This document shows, in pieces, positions 1 through 7,540 of a DNA stretch of 13,331 nucleotides (within the stretch, counting starts at the first letter, position 1; every line of letters starts with the position of its first letter). The position numbers were made by a program, and so were the translations under genes. Below the pieces are notes generated by a model. That model saw only the letters and a program-made list of their open reading frames with translations, was not told the origin of the DNA and did no database searches. Source of the DNA: Intestinibacter sp. (lineage in GTDB: Bacteria > Bacillota > Clostridia > Peptostreptococcales > Peptostreptococcaceae); NCBI RefSeq assembly GCF_022780145.1, contig NZ_JALEXO010000329.1:1-13331 (forward strand). The letters are read 5' to 3'.

Positions 1-1363
1 TATCGAAATAGTATCAAAAACTTGTGCATATACAAACCATACAATATTGGCAGAAGCGCTTGAAAAATGGCCTATGAGATATTTGGAAAAAGCAGTTCCA
101 AATCTTGTAGATATAATAAAAGAATTAGACAATAGAATCAGAGCAAAATACGATGATAAATCTTTATACATAATAGATGAATACCAAAATGTTCATATGG
201 CACATATAGATATTCATTACAGCTTTAGTACAAATGGAGTTGCATCACTTCATACTGAAATATTAAAAAATAATGAATTAAACAATTTCTATAAGATTTA
301 TCCTGAGAAATTTAACAATAAAACAAATGGTATAACTTTTAGAAGATGGTTAATGCACTGCAATCACAGTTTGACAAACTTTATAGAAGAGCTAATAGGA
401 GATGGATTTAAGAAGGATGCAACTAAATTAGAAGATTTATCAAAATTTATAGATGACGATAAAGTATTAGAAAAAATATTAGAGATAAAAAAAGAAAACA
501 AAATTGAATTAAAGAAATATCTAAAACATACTCAAGGAATAGATATAAACGAAAACTCTATTTACGATATTCAAGTAAAGAGATTGCATGAATACAAAAG
601 ACAACAAATGAATGCTTTATACGTAATATATAAATATCTGCAAATTAAAAAGGGTAATATACCAACAACTCCTATTACAGTAATATTTGGAGCTAAGGCA
701 GCACCAGCTTATACTATAGCGAAGGATATAATTCACCTTATATTATGCTTAGAAGAGCTTATAAACAATGATCCAGAAGTAAATAAATACCTAAAGGTTG
801 TTATGGTAGAAAACTACAATGTTACATTGGCAGAAAAATTAATACCAGCTTGTGATATATCAGAACAAATATCATTAGCTTCTAAAGAAGCCAGTGGAAC
901 AGGAAATATGAAGTTTATGCTAAATGGTGCTATTACTTTAGGAACAGAAGATGGAGCTAATGTAGAAATCCATGAAGCTGTTGGAGATGAAAATATATTT
1001 ATTTTTGGAGAAAGTAGTGAAAATGTAATTAAGCATTATGAAAATGCTGATTATGATTCTTTAGATATATATTCTAAAAATCCAGAAATCAAAAAAGCAG
1101 TAGATTTTATAATAGGCGAAGAATTAATGAATATAGGACACAGAGACAATCTTATAAGACTTTTCAAAGAAATTATTAGAAAAGACTGGTTTATGGCATT
1201 ACTAGATTTTAAAGATTATGTAGAAACTAAGGAAAGAGCATTTAAAGAATACGAAGATAGACATAAATGGTCACAAAAAATGTTGGTAAATATAAGCAAA
1301 GCTGGATATTTTTCTTCAGATAGAACTATATCAGAATACAACAAAGATATTTGGAAGCTTTAG
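1..1363 (+). CDS. glgP: Glycogen/maltodextrin phosphorylase, C-terminal part (5' end outside window)
   Basis: This enzyme splits alpha-1,4-glucans with phosphate to give glucose-1-phosphate, using pyridoxal phosphate, in the cytoplasm. The reading frame is open from base 2, so the gene is cut by the window edge; about 453 residues are visible of a family that is usually near 800. The visible part opens with AYTNHTILAEALEKW, the conserved block containing the substrate-contacting histidine (codon 38-40). It continues with VKRLHEYKRQ (phosphate-contacting Lys/Arg, from about 575), GAKAAPAY, and EASGTGNMKFMLNGA, in which the lysine at 911-913 should carry the cofactor. It ends in the family-typical SSDRTISEYNKDIWKL. 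A TTG at 47 lies inside the conserved block and is not a start. A terminator follows, so the gene seems to end its own transcript. The sequence alone cannot separate a glycogen-degrading from a maltodextrin-degrading role; the mal neighbours favour the latter. Confidence 0.95.
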   Translation, partial: IEIVSKTCAYTNHTILAEALEKWPMRYLEKAVPNLVDIIKELDNRIRAKYDDKSLYIIDEYQNVHMAHIDIHYSFSTNGVASLHTEILKNNELNNFYKIYPEKFNNKTNGITFRRWLMHCNHSLTNFIEELIGDGFKKDATKLEDLSKFIDDDKVLEKILEIKKENKIELKKYLKHTQGIDINENSIYDIQVKRLHEYKRQQMNALYVIYKYLQIKKGNIPTTPITVIFGAKAAPAYTIAKDIIHLILCLEELINNDPEVNKYLKVVMVENYNVTLAEKLIPACDISEQISLASKEASGTGNMKFMLNGAITLGTEDGANVEIHEAVGDENIFIFGESSENVIKHYENADYDSLDIYSKNPEIKKAVDFIIGEELMNIGHRDNLIRLFKEIIRKDWFMALLDFKDYVETKERAFKEYEDRHKWSQKMLVNISKAGYFSSDRTISEYNKDIWKL

Positions 1364-1376
1364 TAATTTATAAATG

Positions 1377-1430
1377 AATAAATACAGGCTAGTAGACTTT
1401 TTAAACTTTCTAGTCTGTATTTATTTTTTT
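1377..1430 (+). terminator. Intrinsic terminator after the phosphorylase gene
   Basis: Arms AATAAATACAGGCTAG (1377-1392) and CTAGTCTGTATTTATT (1410-1425) pair over 16 bp with one G-U, around a 17-nt loop. A run of T extends to 1430. It starts 13 bases after the stop codon and separates the phosphorylase transcript from the mal operon. Confidence 0.9.
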
Positions 1431-1463
1431 GTATAAATATTTATGAATAAAAGGAATTTGTAC

Positions 1464-1481
1464 TTGTAAAATATTTTACAA
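1464..1481. promoter_or_regulatory. Perfect 18-bp palindrome, possible Rex-type site
   Basis: TTGTAAAATATTTTACAA reads the same on both strands. It has the TTGT-N-AA / TT-N-ACAA layout of Rex (NADH-sensing repressor) operators, differing at the fifth base, where clostridial sites usually have T and bacillar sites G. It lies about 27 bp upstream of the proposed mal -35 element. The rex gene is not in the window, and an A/T-rich palindrome of this size could occur by chance. Confidence 0.3.
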
Positions 1482-1536
1482 AAATTAAAAAAAAAACAAA
1501 AAATGTATTGTATTTTATGTCAATAGATGTTAATCT
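1482..1536 (+). promoter_or_regulatory. Probable promoter of the mal operon
   Basis: An A-rich tract (1482-1503, UP-element-like) precedes TTGTAT (1508-1513), a 17-bp spacer and TAATCT (1531-1536). A TG two bases before the last hexamer (1528-1529) gives an extended -10. The -10 is weak, with three of six consensus bases, which suits a regulated promoter. The predicted start near 1543 would place all the AACGTT operator copies just downstream, where a bound repressor could block transcription. I see no better pair in the 208-base gap. Confidence 0.5.
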
Positions 1537-1550
1537 TTAATTAAAGTAGA

Positions 1551-1603
1551 AAAACGTTATCACTTATTGAAAACGTTATCGGTAACGTTTTCGGTAACGT
1601 TAC
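1551..1603. promoter_or_regulatory. Operator array for a LacI-family regulator (MalR), overlapping a CcpA cre site
   Basis: Four copies of the palindromic core AACGTT lie at 1553, 1572, 1584 and 1596. The first two are inside an 11-bp direct repeat AAAACGTTATC (1551-1561, 1570-1580). The last two are inside another, TCGGTAACGTT (1579-1589, 1591-1601). Positions 1569-1592 form an inverted repeat with 10-bp arms, and GTAACGTTAC (1594-1603) is a perfect palindrome. AACGTT-centred palindromes are typical of LacI-family and MalR operators. The stretch 1568-1581 matches 13 of 14 positions of the cre consensus TGWAANCGNTNWCA used by CcpA. The malR gene in the same operon is the obvious partner. Confidence 0.8.
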
Positions 1604-1638
1604 TAATAAATTTTATTAAAGAATAAGGGGGATATAAA

Positions 1639-3003
1639 ATGAAAGCTAAAAAATTTATATCAATAGCTTTAGCCGCTGTTTTAACATTAGGAATACTTAC
1701 AGGTTGTAGTTCTTCTAAAACAAGTGGAAGTTCAGCAAGTTCAGCAAGCTCAGCTGGGTCAGATGAAAAGGGTTCTGTTTATTATTTAAGTTTTAAACCT
1801 GAACAAGAAGAACAATGGAAAGAAATCGCAAAAAAATACACTGAAGAAACTGGTGTAGAAGTAAAAGTAGTTACTGCTGCAAGTGGTACTTACGAACAAA
1901 CTTTAAAATCAGAAATAGCTAAGGACGATGCTCCTACATTATTCCAAATAAATGGTCCTGTAGGATATCAATCTTGGAAAGAATATTGTGCAGATTTAAA
2001 AGATACTGAACTTAATAAACATTTATTAAATCCAGACTTAGCAATCACAGATGGTGATGGAGTATATGGAATACCTTATGTTGAAGAAGGTTATGGAATT
2101 ATATACAACCAAGCAATAATGGATAAATATTTTGCATTAGATGGAGCAAAAGCTAAATCTATGGACGAAATAAATAATTTTGATAAATTAAAAGAAGTTG
2201 CAGAAGATATGCAAGCTAAAAAAGATGATTTAGGAATAGATGGTGTATTCGCTTCTACATCATTAACTCCAGGGGAAGATTGGAGATGGCAAACTCACTT
2301 AGCTAACCTTCCTATATACTATGAATACAAAGATAAAGATGTAAAAGATTTAGATGAAATAGAATTCACATATGCTGATAACTTTAAAAATATATTTGAC
2401 TTATATATAAATAACTCAACAGTTGAACCTAAATTATTAGGAAGTAAAACAGTTACAGATTCAATGTCTGAATTTGCTTTAGGTAAATGTGCAATGGTTC
2501 AAAATGGTAACTGGGGATGGGGTCAAATAGCAGATGTTGACGGAAATACAGTTAAAGAAGAAGATGTAAAATTCATGCCAATATACACTGGTGTTAAAGG
2601 TGAAGAAAAACAAGGTTTATGTATAGGAACAGAAAACTACTTCTGTATAAATAATAAAGCATCAGAAGCTGATCAAAAAGCTACTCAAGACTTTATAGAA
2701 TGGTTATTTACTTCTGATGAAGGTAAAGATTATGTTACTAATCAATTAGGATTTATAGCTCCATTTGATACATTTAGTGATGATGAATCTCCACAAGATC
2801 CATTAGCACAAGAAGTTTTAAAATATATGTCTAATAAAGATTTATACAATGTAGACTGGAACTTCACTACTTTCCCAAGTCAACAATTTAAAGATGACTT
2901 CGGTGCAGCTTTACTTGAATACTGCAACGGTAACCAAGATTGGAATCAAGTTAAACAACTAGTTATAGACGAATGGGCAAGTGAAAAAGCATTAACAAAA
3001 TAA
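1639..3003 (+). CDS. malE: Maltose/maltodextrin ABC transporter substrate-binding lipoprotein
   Basis: This is the extracellular solute-binding component of a carbohydrate ABC importer (family 1), anchored to the outer face of the membrane by a lipid on its N-terminal cysteine. Residues 1-22 are a lipoprotein signal peptide (MKAKKF followed by a hydrophobic stretch) ending in the lipobox LTGC, with Cys23 as the lipidated residue. Residues 24-45 form a Ser-rich linker containing SSA three times. The rest is a binding fold with features of sugar-binding proteins, such as YGIPYVEEGYGIIYNQ, the NGNWGWGQ segment and aromatic residues able to stack on sugars. The length, 454 residues, is slightly above the usual 400-430. 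The start is fixed by AAGGGGG at 1625-1631. It is the first gene of the operon, directly behind the operators. Binding of maltodextrin is inferred from malQ, malR and the phosphorylase nearby; another alpha-glucoside is possible. Confidence 0.88.
   Translation: MKAKKFISIALAAVLTLGILTGCSSSKTSGSSASSASSAGSDEKGSVYYLSFKPEQEEQWKEIAKKYTEETGVEVKVVTAASGTYEQTLKSEIAKDDAPTLFQINGPVGYQSWKEYCADLKDTELNKHLLNPDLAITDGDGVYGIPYVEEGYGIIYNQAIMDKYFALDGAKAKSMDEINNFDKLKEVAEDMQAKKDDLGIDGVFASTSLTPGEDWRWQTHLANLPIYYEYKDKDVKDLDEIEFTYADNFKNIFDLYINNSTVEPKLLGSKTVTDSMSEFALGKCAMVQNGNWGWGQIADVDGNTVKEEDVKFMPIYTGVKGEEKQGLCIGTENYFCINNKASEADQKATQDFIEWLFTSDEGKDYVTNQLGFIAPFDTFSDDESPQDPLAQEVLKYMSNKDLYNVDWNFTTFPSQQFKDDFGAALLEYCNGNQDWNQVKQLVIDEWASEKALTK
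1729..1755 (+). repeat. Three tandem 9-bp units in the malE linker
   Basis: AGTTCAGCA occurs twice exactly (1729-1737, 1738-1746), then AGCTCAGCT (1747-1755). They encode Ser-Ser-Ala three times in the flexible linker behind the lipidated cysteine. Repeat number could change by slippage without shifting the frame. Confidence 0.8.
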
Positions 3004-3044
3004 TAAAATATAAAAATAAATAAAAAATAGAGATGACTAAAAAA

Positions 3045-3160
3045 GTTTAATCAATTTGGCAAAAGAAGAGAGCCATAAATAACAGTATGAATACCGTTAA
3101 TAAATTTAGGATTAAGTTCCAAATTGAGTAAGTAGGTAAATACATTATTTATGGCTTTCT
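3045..3160 (+). ncRNA. Foldable RNA region between malE and malF
   Basis: AGAGAGCCATAAATAA (3067-3082) can pair with TTATTTATGGCTTTCT (3145-3160) over 16 bp with one G-U, enclosing a 62-nt loop. CAATTTGG (3052-3059) is the exact complement of CCAAATTG (3119-3126) inside that loop, so the two stems would make a pseudoknot or exclude each other. A small hairpin with a TGAA loop sits at 3081-3097. There is no T-run after the stem, so it is not a simple terminator. Likely roles are protecting the malE mRNA end, RNA processing or partial attenuation, so that malE is made in excess over malFG. I do not recognise a known riboswitch class. Confidence 0.5.
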
Positions 3161-3176
3161 ACATTTATACAATAAT

Positions 3177-3184
3177 AGGAGGTG
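3177..3184 (+). promoter_or_regulatory. Ribosome binding site that fixes the malF start
   Basis: AGGAGGTG lies 5-7 bases before the ATG at 3190. An in-frame ATG at 3151 lies inside the right arm of the intergenic stem and has no ribosome binding site, so 3190 is preferred. Confidence 0.9.
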
Positions 3185-3189
3185 GTAAT

Positions 3190-4035
3190 ATGCAAAAGAC
3201 ATTGAAAAAATATTGGCCAGTATTTTTAATACCAACAGTTGTAGCTTTTGCAATTGCATTCGTGATTCCTTTTATAACAGGTCTTTATTTATCATTCTGT
3301 GATTTTACAACTGTAACAAATGCGACTTTTGTAGGATTTGAAAATTATAAGAAGGCATTTATGGCAGGTCAAAACTTTATACAAGCTTTTGGTTTTACTA
3401 CATTATTTACAGTTATTTCAATAGTAACAGTTAATGTAATCGCATTTATATTAGCTTATTTTTTAACTAAGAAAATAAAAGGAACAAATTTCTTCCGTAC
3501 AGTATTTTTCATGCCTAACTTAATAGGTGGTATAGTTTTAGGTTATACTTGGCAAACAATGATAAATGCTGTTTTGGCTACATACGCAACTACATTAGTT
3601 GCAAATCCTAAATATGGATTTATAGGCTTGATATTACTTATGAATTGGCAAATGGTAGGTTATATGATGATAATATACATTGCAGGTCTTCAAAACGTAC
3701 CTACAGAATTAATAGAAGCATCTAAGATTGACGGTGCTACAAAGTGGCAAACTTTAAGACATGTAACAATTCCAATGGTAATGCCATCAATAACAATATG
3801 TCTTTTCTTAACATTATCAAACAGTTTTAAATTATACGATCAAAACTTAGCTTTAACAAATGGTGCACCAATGCATAAAACTGAAATGTTAGCATTAAAT
3901 ATAGTAAATTCATTCTACGGTAGAACTGGATTTGAAGGAGTAGGTCAAGCTAAGGCTGTAATGTTCTTTATAATAGTAGCTTGTATAGCACTTGCTCAAT
4001 TATATTACACTAGAAATAAGGAGGTAGAGCAATAA
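3190..4035 (+). CDS. malF: Maltodextrin ABC transporter permease (MalF type)
   Basis: One of the two membrane subunits forming the sugar channel, paired with the next gene's product. The 281 residues hold about six membrane segments (roughly 9-34, 66-93, 105-126, 144-168, 200-222 and 258-275). The cytoplasmic EAA loop, EASKIDGATKWQTLRHVTIP, begins at residue 176 and is the contact site for the ATPase. The protein lacks the two extra helices and large periplasmic loop of enterobacterial MalF, which is normal for Gram-positive homologues. The start at 3190 follows a near-perfect AGGAGGTG. The TAA stop shares its last base with the ATG of malG (TAATG), so translation of the two permeases is probably coupled. 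The long gap upstream may lower expression relative to malE. Confidence 0.92.
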   Translation: MQKTLKKYWPVFLIPTVVAFAIAFVIPFITGLYLSFCDFTTVTNATFVGFENYKKAFMAGQNFIQAFGFTTLFTVISIVTVNVIAFILAYFLTKKIKGTNFFRTVFFMPNLIGGIVLGYTWQTMINAVLATYATTLVANPKYGFIGLILLMNWQMVGYMMIIYIAGLQNVPTELIEASKIDGATKWQTLRHVTIPMVMPSITICLFLTLSNSFKLYDQNLALTNGAPMHKTEMLALNIVNSFYGRTGFEGVGQAKAVMFFIIVACIALAQLYYTRNKEVEQ

Positions 4036-4913
4036 TGGAAGCTACAGTATCACCAAAAAATGAAAACATAATAAAACCAAAGAAAAACGTAGGTAATATA
4101 GTTATCTTCTTAATTCTTTGTGCATTAGTTGTAGTATTTTTAGCACCTATTGCATTTATAGTAGTAAATTCATTTAAAGGAAAATTCTTTATAAGTGATA
4201 ATCCTTTTGCTTTACCAACTGCACAAACTTTTGTAGGAATAAGCAATTATATTAATGGATTAGAAAGAACAGGATTTTTAAGTGCCATAGGATGGTCATT
4301 TTTTATAACAATAGGTTCAGTCGCAGTAATTATATTCTTTACTTCTATGACTGCTTACTATATAACTAGAGTGAAGAGTAAAGTTACAAGTGTTTTATAT
4401 TATTTATTTGTATTCTCAATGATAGTACCATTCCAAATGGTAATGTTCCCTATGGTTAAGTTAGCTGATACATTACATCTCGCAAACCCTATTGGTATGA
4501 TAGCATTGTATCTAGGCTTTGGATCTGGTTTATCTATATTTATGTTTGCTGGTTTTATAAAATCAATACCACTAGAAATTGAAGAAGCAGCTATGATAGA
4601 TGGTTGTAACCCACTACAAACATATTTCCATATAGTTTTACCAATATTAAAACCTACAGCAATAACAGTTGCTATATTAAATGCAATGTGGGTATGGAAT
4701 GACTACCTATTACCATACTTAGTAATAGGATTATCTACAAAATATAAAACTATTCCAGTTGTAATACAAATGTTAGTAGGATCAAATGGTAACAGAGATA
4801 TGGGTGCAATGATGGCTATGTTAGTTTTAGCTATTATCCCTATTATAATATTCTACTTATTATGTCAAAAACATATTATAGAAGGTGTAGTTGCAGGAGC
4901 TGTTAAAGGATAA
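4035..4913 (+). CDS. malG: Maltodextrin ABC transporter permease (MalG type)
   Basis: Second membrane subunit of the importer, 292 residues. An N-terminal cytoplasmic stretch rich in Lys/Asn (1-18) is followed by about six membrane segments (near 19-46, 85-110, 121-143, 150-175, 208-230 and 260-282). The EAA loop EEAAMIDGCNPLQTYFHIVLP starts at residue 183 and should dock on the ATPase. The C-terminus IIEGVVAGAVKG matches the family pattern in which the MalG tail reaches into the ATPase dimer. AGGAGGT at 4019-4025 lies inside the end of malF, and the start codon overlaps the malF stop by one base. Sugar type cannot be read from the permease itself; it is assigned from context. Confidence 0.93.
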   Translation: MEATVSPKNENIIKPKKNVGNIVIFLILCALVVVFLAPIAFIVVNSFKGKFFISDNPFALPTAQTFVGISNYINGLERTGFLSAIGWSFFITIGSVAVIIFFTSMTAYYITRVKSKVTSVLYYLFVFSMIVPFQMVMFPMVKLADTLHLANPIGMIALYLGFGSGLSIFMFAGFIKSIPLEIEEAAMIDGCNPLQTYFHIVLPILKPTAITVAILNAMWVWNDYLLPYLVIGLSTKYKTIPVVIQMLVGSNGNRDMGAMMAMLVLAIIPIIIFYLLCQKHIIEGVVAGAVKG

Positions 4914-4933
4914 AATTATTACAGGAGGTCATC

Positions 4934-6415
4934 ATGAGAAGAAACGGAATTTTATTACCAATAGCTAGTTTACCATCAAAATATGGAATTGGGAGCTTTT
5001 CAAAAGAAGCTTACGATTTCGTAGATATATTAGAAGAAGCAGGACAAAAAATATGGCAAATATTACCCTTAGGCCCAACAGGCTATGGTGACTCTCCATA
5101 TCAATCATTTTCAACTTTTGCGGGTAATCCTTATTTTATAGATTTAGAACAGTTAATAGAAGAAGGATTATTGACAGAAGAGGAATGTGAAAGTTGCGAT
5201 TGGGGAAATAATATTGAGTATATAGATTACGAAAAAATATATTTATCAAGATTTAAAATATTGAAAAAAGCTTACAATAGAAGTAATATAAATAATAGCC
5301 AAAAATTTCTAGATTACTGTGAAAAAAATAAATGGTGGCTAGATGATTATGCTTTATATATGTCTATAAAGGATTCTCTTGGTGGAAAATCATGGTTAGA
5401 ATGGGACGAAAAGTTAAAATCAAGAGATGAAGAAACTTTATGCAAATATAAAGAAATGTTAAAAGAAGATGTAATATTTTATAAATATATTCAGTACTTA
5501 TTTTCGATGCAATGGGGAAAATTAAAAGCATATGCAAATGAAAAAGGAATTTCAATAATTGGAGATATACCAATATATGTAGCGTTAGACAGTGCTGATA
5601 CTTGGTCAAATCAAAAATTATTCCAACTAGATGAACAAAAAAATCCAATTGCAGTTGCAGGATGCCCACCAGATTCATTTTCTGAGGATGGTCAATTATG
5701 GGGTAATCCACTATATGATTGGCAATATCATAAAAGCACAGATTATAAGTGGTGGATTAGTAGAATAAAATATTCTTTTGAGTTGTACGATATTGTCAGA
5801 ATTGATCATTTTAGAGGATTTGATGAATATTTTTCTATACCATATGGAGACAAGACAGCTGTTGGAGGAACTTGGAAAAAAGGACCTGGTATAGAGTTAT
5901 TTAAATTTTTAAATGCTGAATTAGGAGATGTAGAGATAATCGCTGAGGATTTAGGATTTTTAACTGATACAGTTAAAAAGTTATTAAAGGATACTGGATA
6001 TCCAGGAATGAAAATATTACAATTTGCCTTTGATTCAAGAGAAGAAAGTGATTATCTACCTCATAATTATGATAGAAATTGTGTTGTTTACACAGGAACA
6101 CATGACAATAATACTGTTGTTGGATGGTTCGATGAAATAGATGAACATGACAAAAAAATGTGTATTGATTATATAAATGATAGATCAATTGATAATAAAT
6201 TTATAAATTGGGATATGATTTGTTTAGGAATGAGAAGTGTCGCTGACACTTGTATTATACCAGTACAAGATATATTGGGATTAGGAAAATCAGCTAGAAT
6301 AAATACACCATCTACATTAGGTGACAATTGGAAGTGGAGAATGACAGAAGGTTGTTTTTCTGAGGAACTGATTAAAAAATTAAGAAGGTTAACAAAGTTA
6401 TACGGAAGAATATAG
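4934..6415 (+). CDS. malQ: 4-alpha-glucanotransferase (amylomaltase), GH77
   Basis: Cytoplasmic disproportionating enzyme that moves maltodextrin units between chains, releasing glucose and giving longer chains that the phosphorylase can use. At 493 residues it has the usual length of the compact bacterial family. The N-terminal RRNGILLPIASLPSKYGIGSF and GPTGYGDSPYQ blocks are typical of GH77. All three catalytic acids are visible: Asp291 in RIDHFRGF (nucleophile), Glu338 in IAEDLG (acid/base) and Asp391 in GTHDNNT (transition-state stabiliser). The C-terminal block with LGDNWKWRM is also conserved. AGGAGG at 4923-4928 fixes the start, only 20 bases after malG, so it is co-transcribed. With the upstream phosphorylase it completes a maltodextrin breakdown route to glucose and glucose-1-phosphate. 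Confidence 0.97.
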   Translation: MRRNGILLPIASLPSKYGIGSFSKEAYDFVDILEEAGQKIWQILPLGPTGYGDSPYQSFSTFAGNPYFIDLEQLIEEGLLTEEECESCDWGNNIEYIDYEKIYLSRFKILKKAYNRSNINNSQKFLDYCEKNKWWLDDYALYMSIKDSLGGKSWLEWDEKLKSRDEETLCKYKEMLKEDVIFYKYIQYLFSMQWGKLKAYANEKGISIIGDIPIYVALDSADTWSNQKLFQLDEQKNPIAVAGCPPDSFSEDGQLWGNPLYDWQYHKSTDYKWWISRIKYSFELYDIVRIDHFRGFDEYFSIPYGDKTAVGGTWKKGPGIELFKFLNAELGDVEIIAEDLGFLTDTVKKLLKDTGYPGMKILQFAFDSREESDYLPHNYDRNCVVYTGTHDNNTVVGWFDEIDEHDKKMCIDYINDRSIDNKFINWDMICLGMRSVADTCIIPVQDILGLGKSARINTPSTLGDNWKWRMTEGCFSEELIKKLRRLTKLYGRI

Positions 6416-6472
6416 ATTGAATACTTTATATGATTGATTAGAGAAAATTGAATATGAAAGGAAATATCAAAT

Positions 6473-7507
6473 ATGAAGCCAATCACAATTAAAGACATAG
6501 CAAAAAAATGTGGTGTCGGTGTTAGTACTGTTTCGAGAGCGATTAATAATCATCCTGATATCAGCGAGGAAACAAAGCGCATGATAATGGAAGTAATAAA
6601 AGAAAATAATTTTGTTCCAAATAACAGTGCTAGAAACCTAAAATTAGTACAGACAAAAACTATTGCAGTATTAATAAAAGGTATAGACAACCCATTTTTT
6701 CAAAATATGATAAAGGTATTTGAAGAGGAAATACAAAATAGAAAATATACTTTTATATTACAAAGAGTAGATTCTAATCAAGATGAAGTTCAAGTTGCAT
6801 TACAATTAATAAAAGAAAGAAAACCAAAAGGTATTGTATTTTTAGGAGGATGTTTTTCACATAATGAGGAACTTTTGAAACAAATAACTGTTCCGTTTGT
6901 GTTAAGTACAATATCTATGATAGAAGATGTAAATAGGGATTTATATTCATCTGTATCAGTAGATGATATAAATGAGAGTAAAAAAGCAGTTGATTGCTTA
7001 TGTGATTACGGACATAAGGATATAGCGATTTTAGCAGCGCATCCATGGGATAAAAGTATAAGTGGACTTAGAGTTGAAGGGTATAAAAAATCATTAACTG
7101 AGAGAAATATCCCTATAAATGAGAGTTTAATAAGATATACTTTAAAAAATGAAAATGCATTTACTATGAAAAATGGATATGAGCTTATGAAAGAGCTTCT
7201 TGAATCAAATGAAAAGTTTAGTGCTGTTTATGCTATTTCTGATAGCATAGCTATTGGTGCTATTAAGGCTATATTAGAATCAGGAAAGAGAATTCCAGAA
7301 GATTATTCTGTTATGGGATTTGATGGATTAGATATAACGTATTATTATAATCCTTCTATAACAACTATACGCCAGCCTGTTGAAGATATGGCAGTAGAGA
7401 CACTGAACATATTATTTGATTTAATTGAAAATAAATCGGCTAATCAACATAAATTATTTGAAGGTGAATTAATGATAAGACAGTCAATTGCTAAATTAAA
7501 TAAATAA
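6473..7507 (+). CDS. malR: LacI-family transcriptional regulator of the mal operon
   Basis: A DNA-binding repressor that should release its operators when bound to maltose or a related sugar. Residues 4-27 form the LacI helix-turn-helix (ITIKDIAKKCGVGVSTVSRAINNH). The hinge helix follows near 48-57 (VPNNSARNLK), with Leu56 in the position that inserts into the operator minor groove. Residues 60-344 are a periplasmic-binding-protein-like effector and dimerisation domain, with YAISDSIAIGA and MGFDGLDITYYYNPSITTIRQP as recognisable blocks. AAAGGAA at 6457-6463 supports the start. It lies 57 bases behind malQ with no convincing promoter of its own, so it is probably transcribed with the operon and autoregulated through the AACGTT array at 1551-1603. 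That pairing is inferred from position and operator type. Confidence 0.9.
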   Translation: MKPITIKDIAKKCGVGVSTVSRAINNHPDISEETKRMIMEVIKENNFVPNNSARNLKLVQTKTIAVLIKGIDNPFFQNMIKVFEEEIQNRKYTFILQRVDSNQDEVQVALQLIKERKPKGIVFLGGCFSHNEELLKQITVPFVLSTISMIEDVNRDLYSSVSVDDINESKKAVDCLCDYGHKDIAILAAHPWDKSISGLRVEGYKKSLTERNIPINESLIRYTLKNENAFTMKNGYELMKELLESNEKFSAVYAISDSIAIGAIKAILESGKRIPEDYSVMGFDGLDITYYYNPSITTIRQPVEDMAVETLNILFDLIENKSANQHKLFEGELMIRQSIAKLNK

Positions 7508-7525
7508 TGATTAATTAGATGATTG

Positions 7526-7532
7526 AGGGGGA
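7526..7532 (+). promoter_or_regulatory. Ribosome binding site that fixes the start of the ATPase gene
   Basis: AGGGGGA lies nine bases before the ATG at 7541. A TTG at 7523 is in frame but overlaps this site, so it is not the start. The same AGGGGGAT form precedes malE; it pairs with the 16S tail with one G-U. Confidence 0.85.
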
Positions 7533-7540
7533 TTTGTAAC

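Noticed and set aside
3067..3160. The malE-malF stem as an intrinsic terminator
   Set aside because: The right arm is not followed by a T-run, and the downstream permease genes have no evident promoter of their own.
3151..3189. Upstream ATG as the malF start
   Set aside because: It has no ribosome binding site and lies in the arm of the intergenic stem; the ATG at 3190 has AGGAGGTG at the right distance and gives a normal family N-terminus.
4010..4246. Open frames on the - strand across malF/malG, malQ, malR, holB, ricT and yabB
   Set aside because: Each lies opposite a well-supported gene, has no ribosome binding site that I can see and encodes low-complexity or hydrophobic text with no recognisable family.
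6416..6472. Separate promoter for malR
   Set aside because: Only weak A/T-rich hexamers are present and no good -35/-10 pair or AACGTT operator is seen; co-transcription with malQ is simpler.
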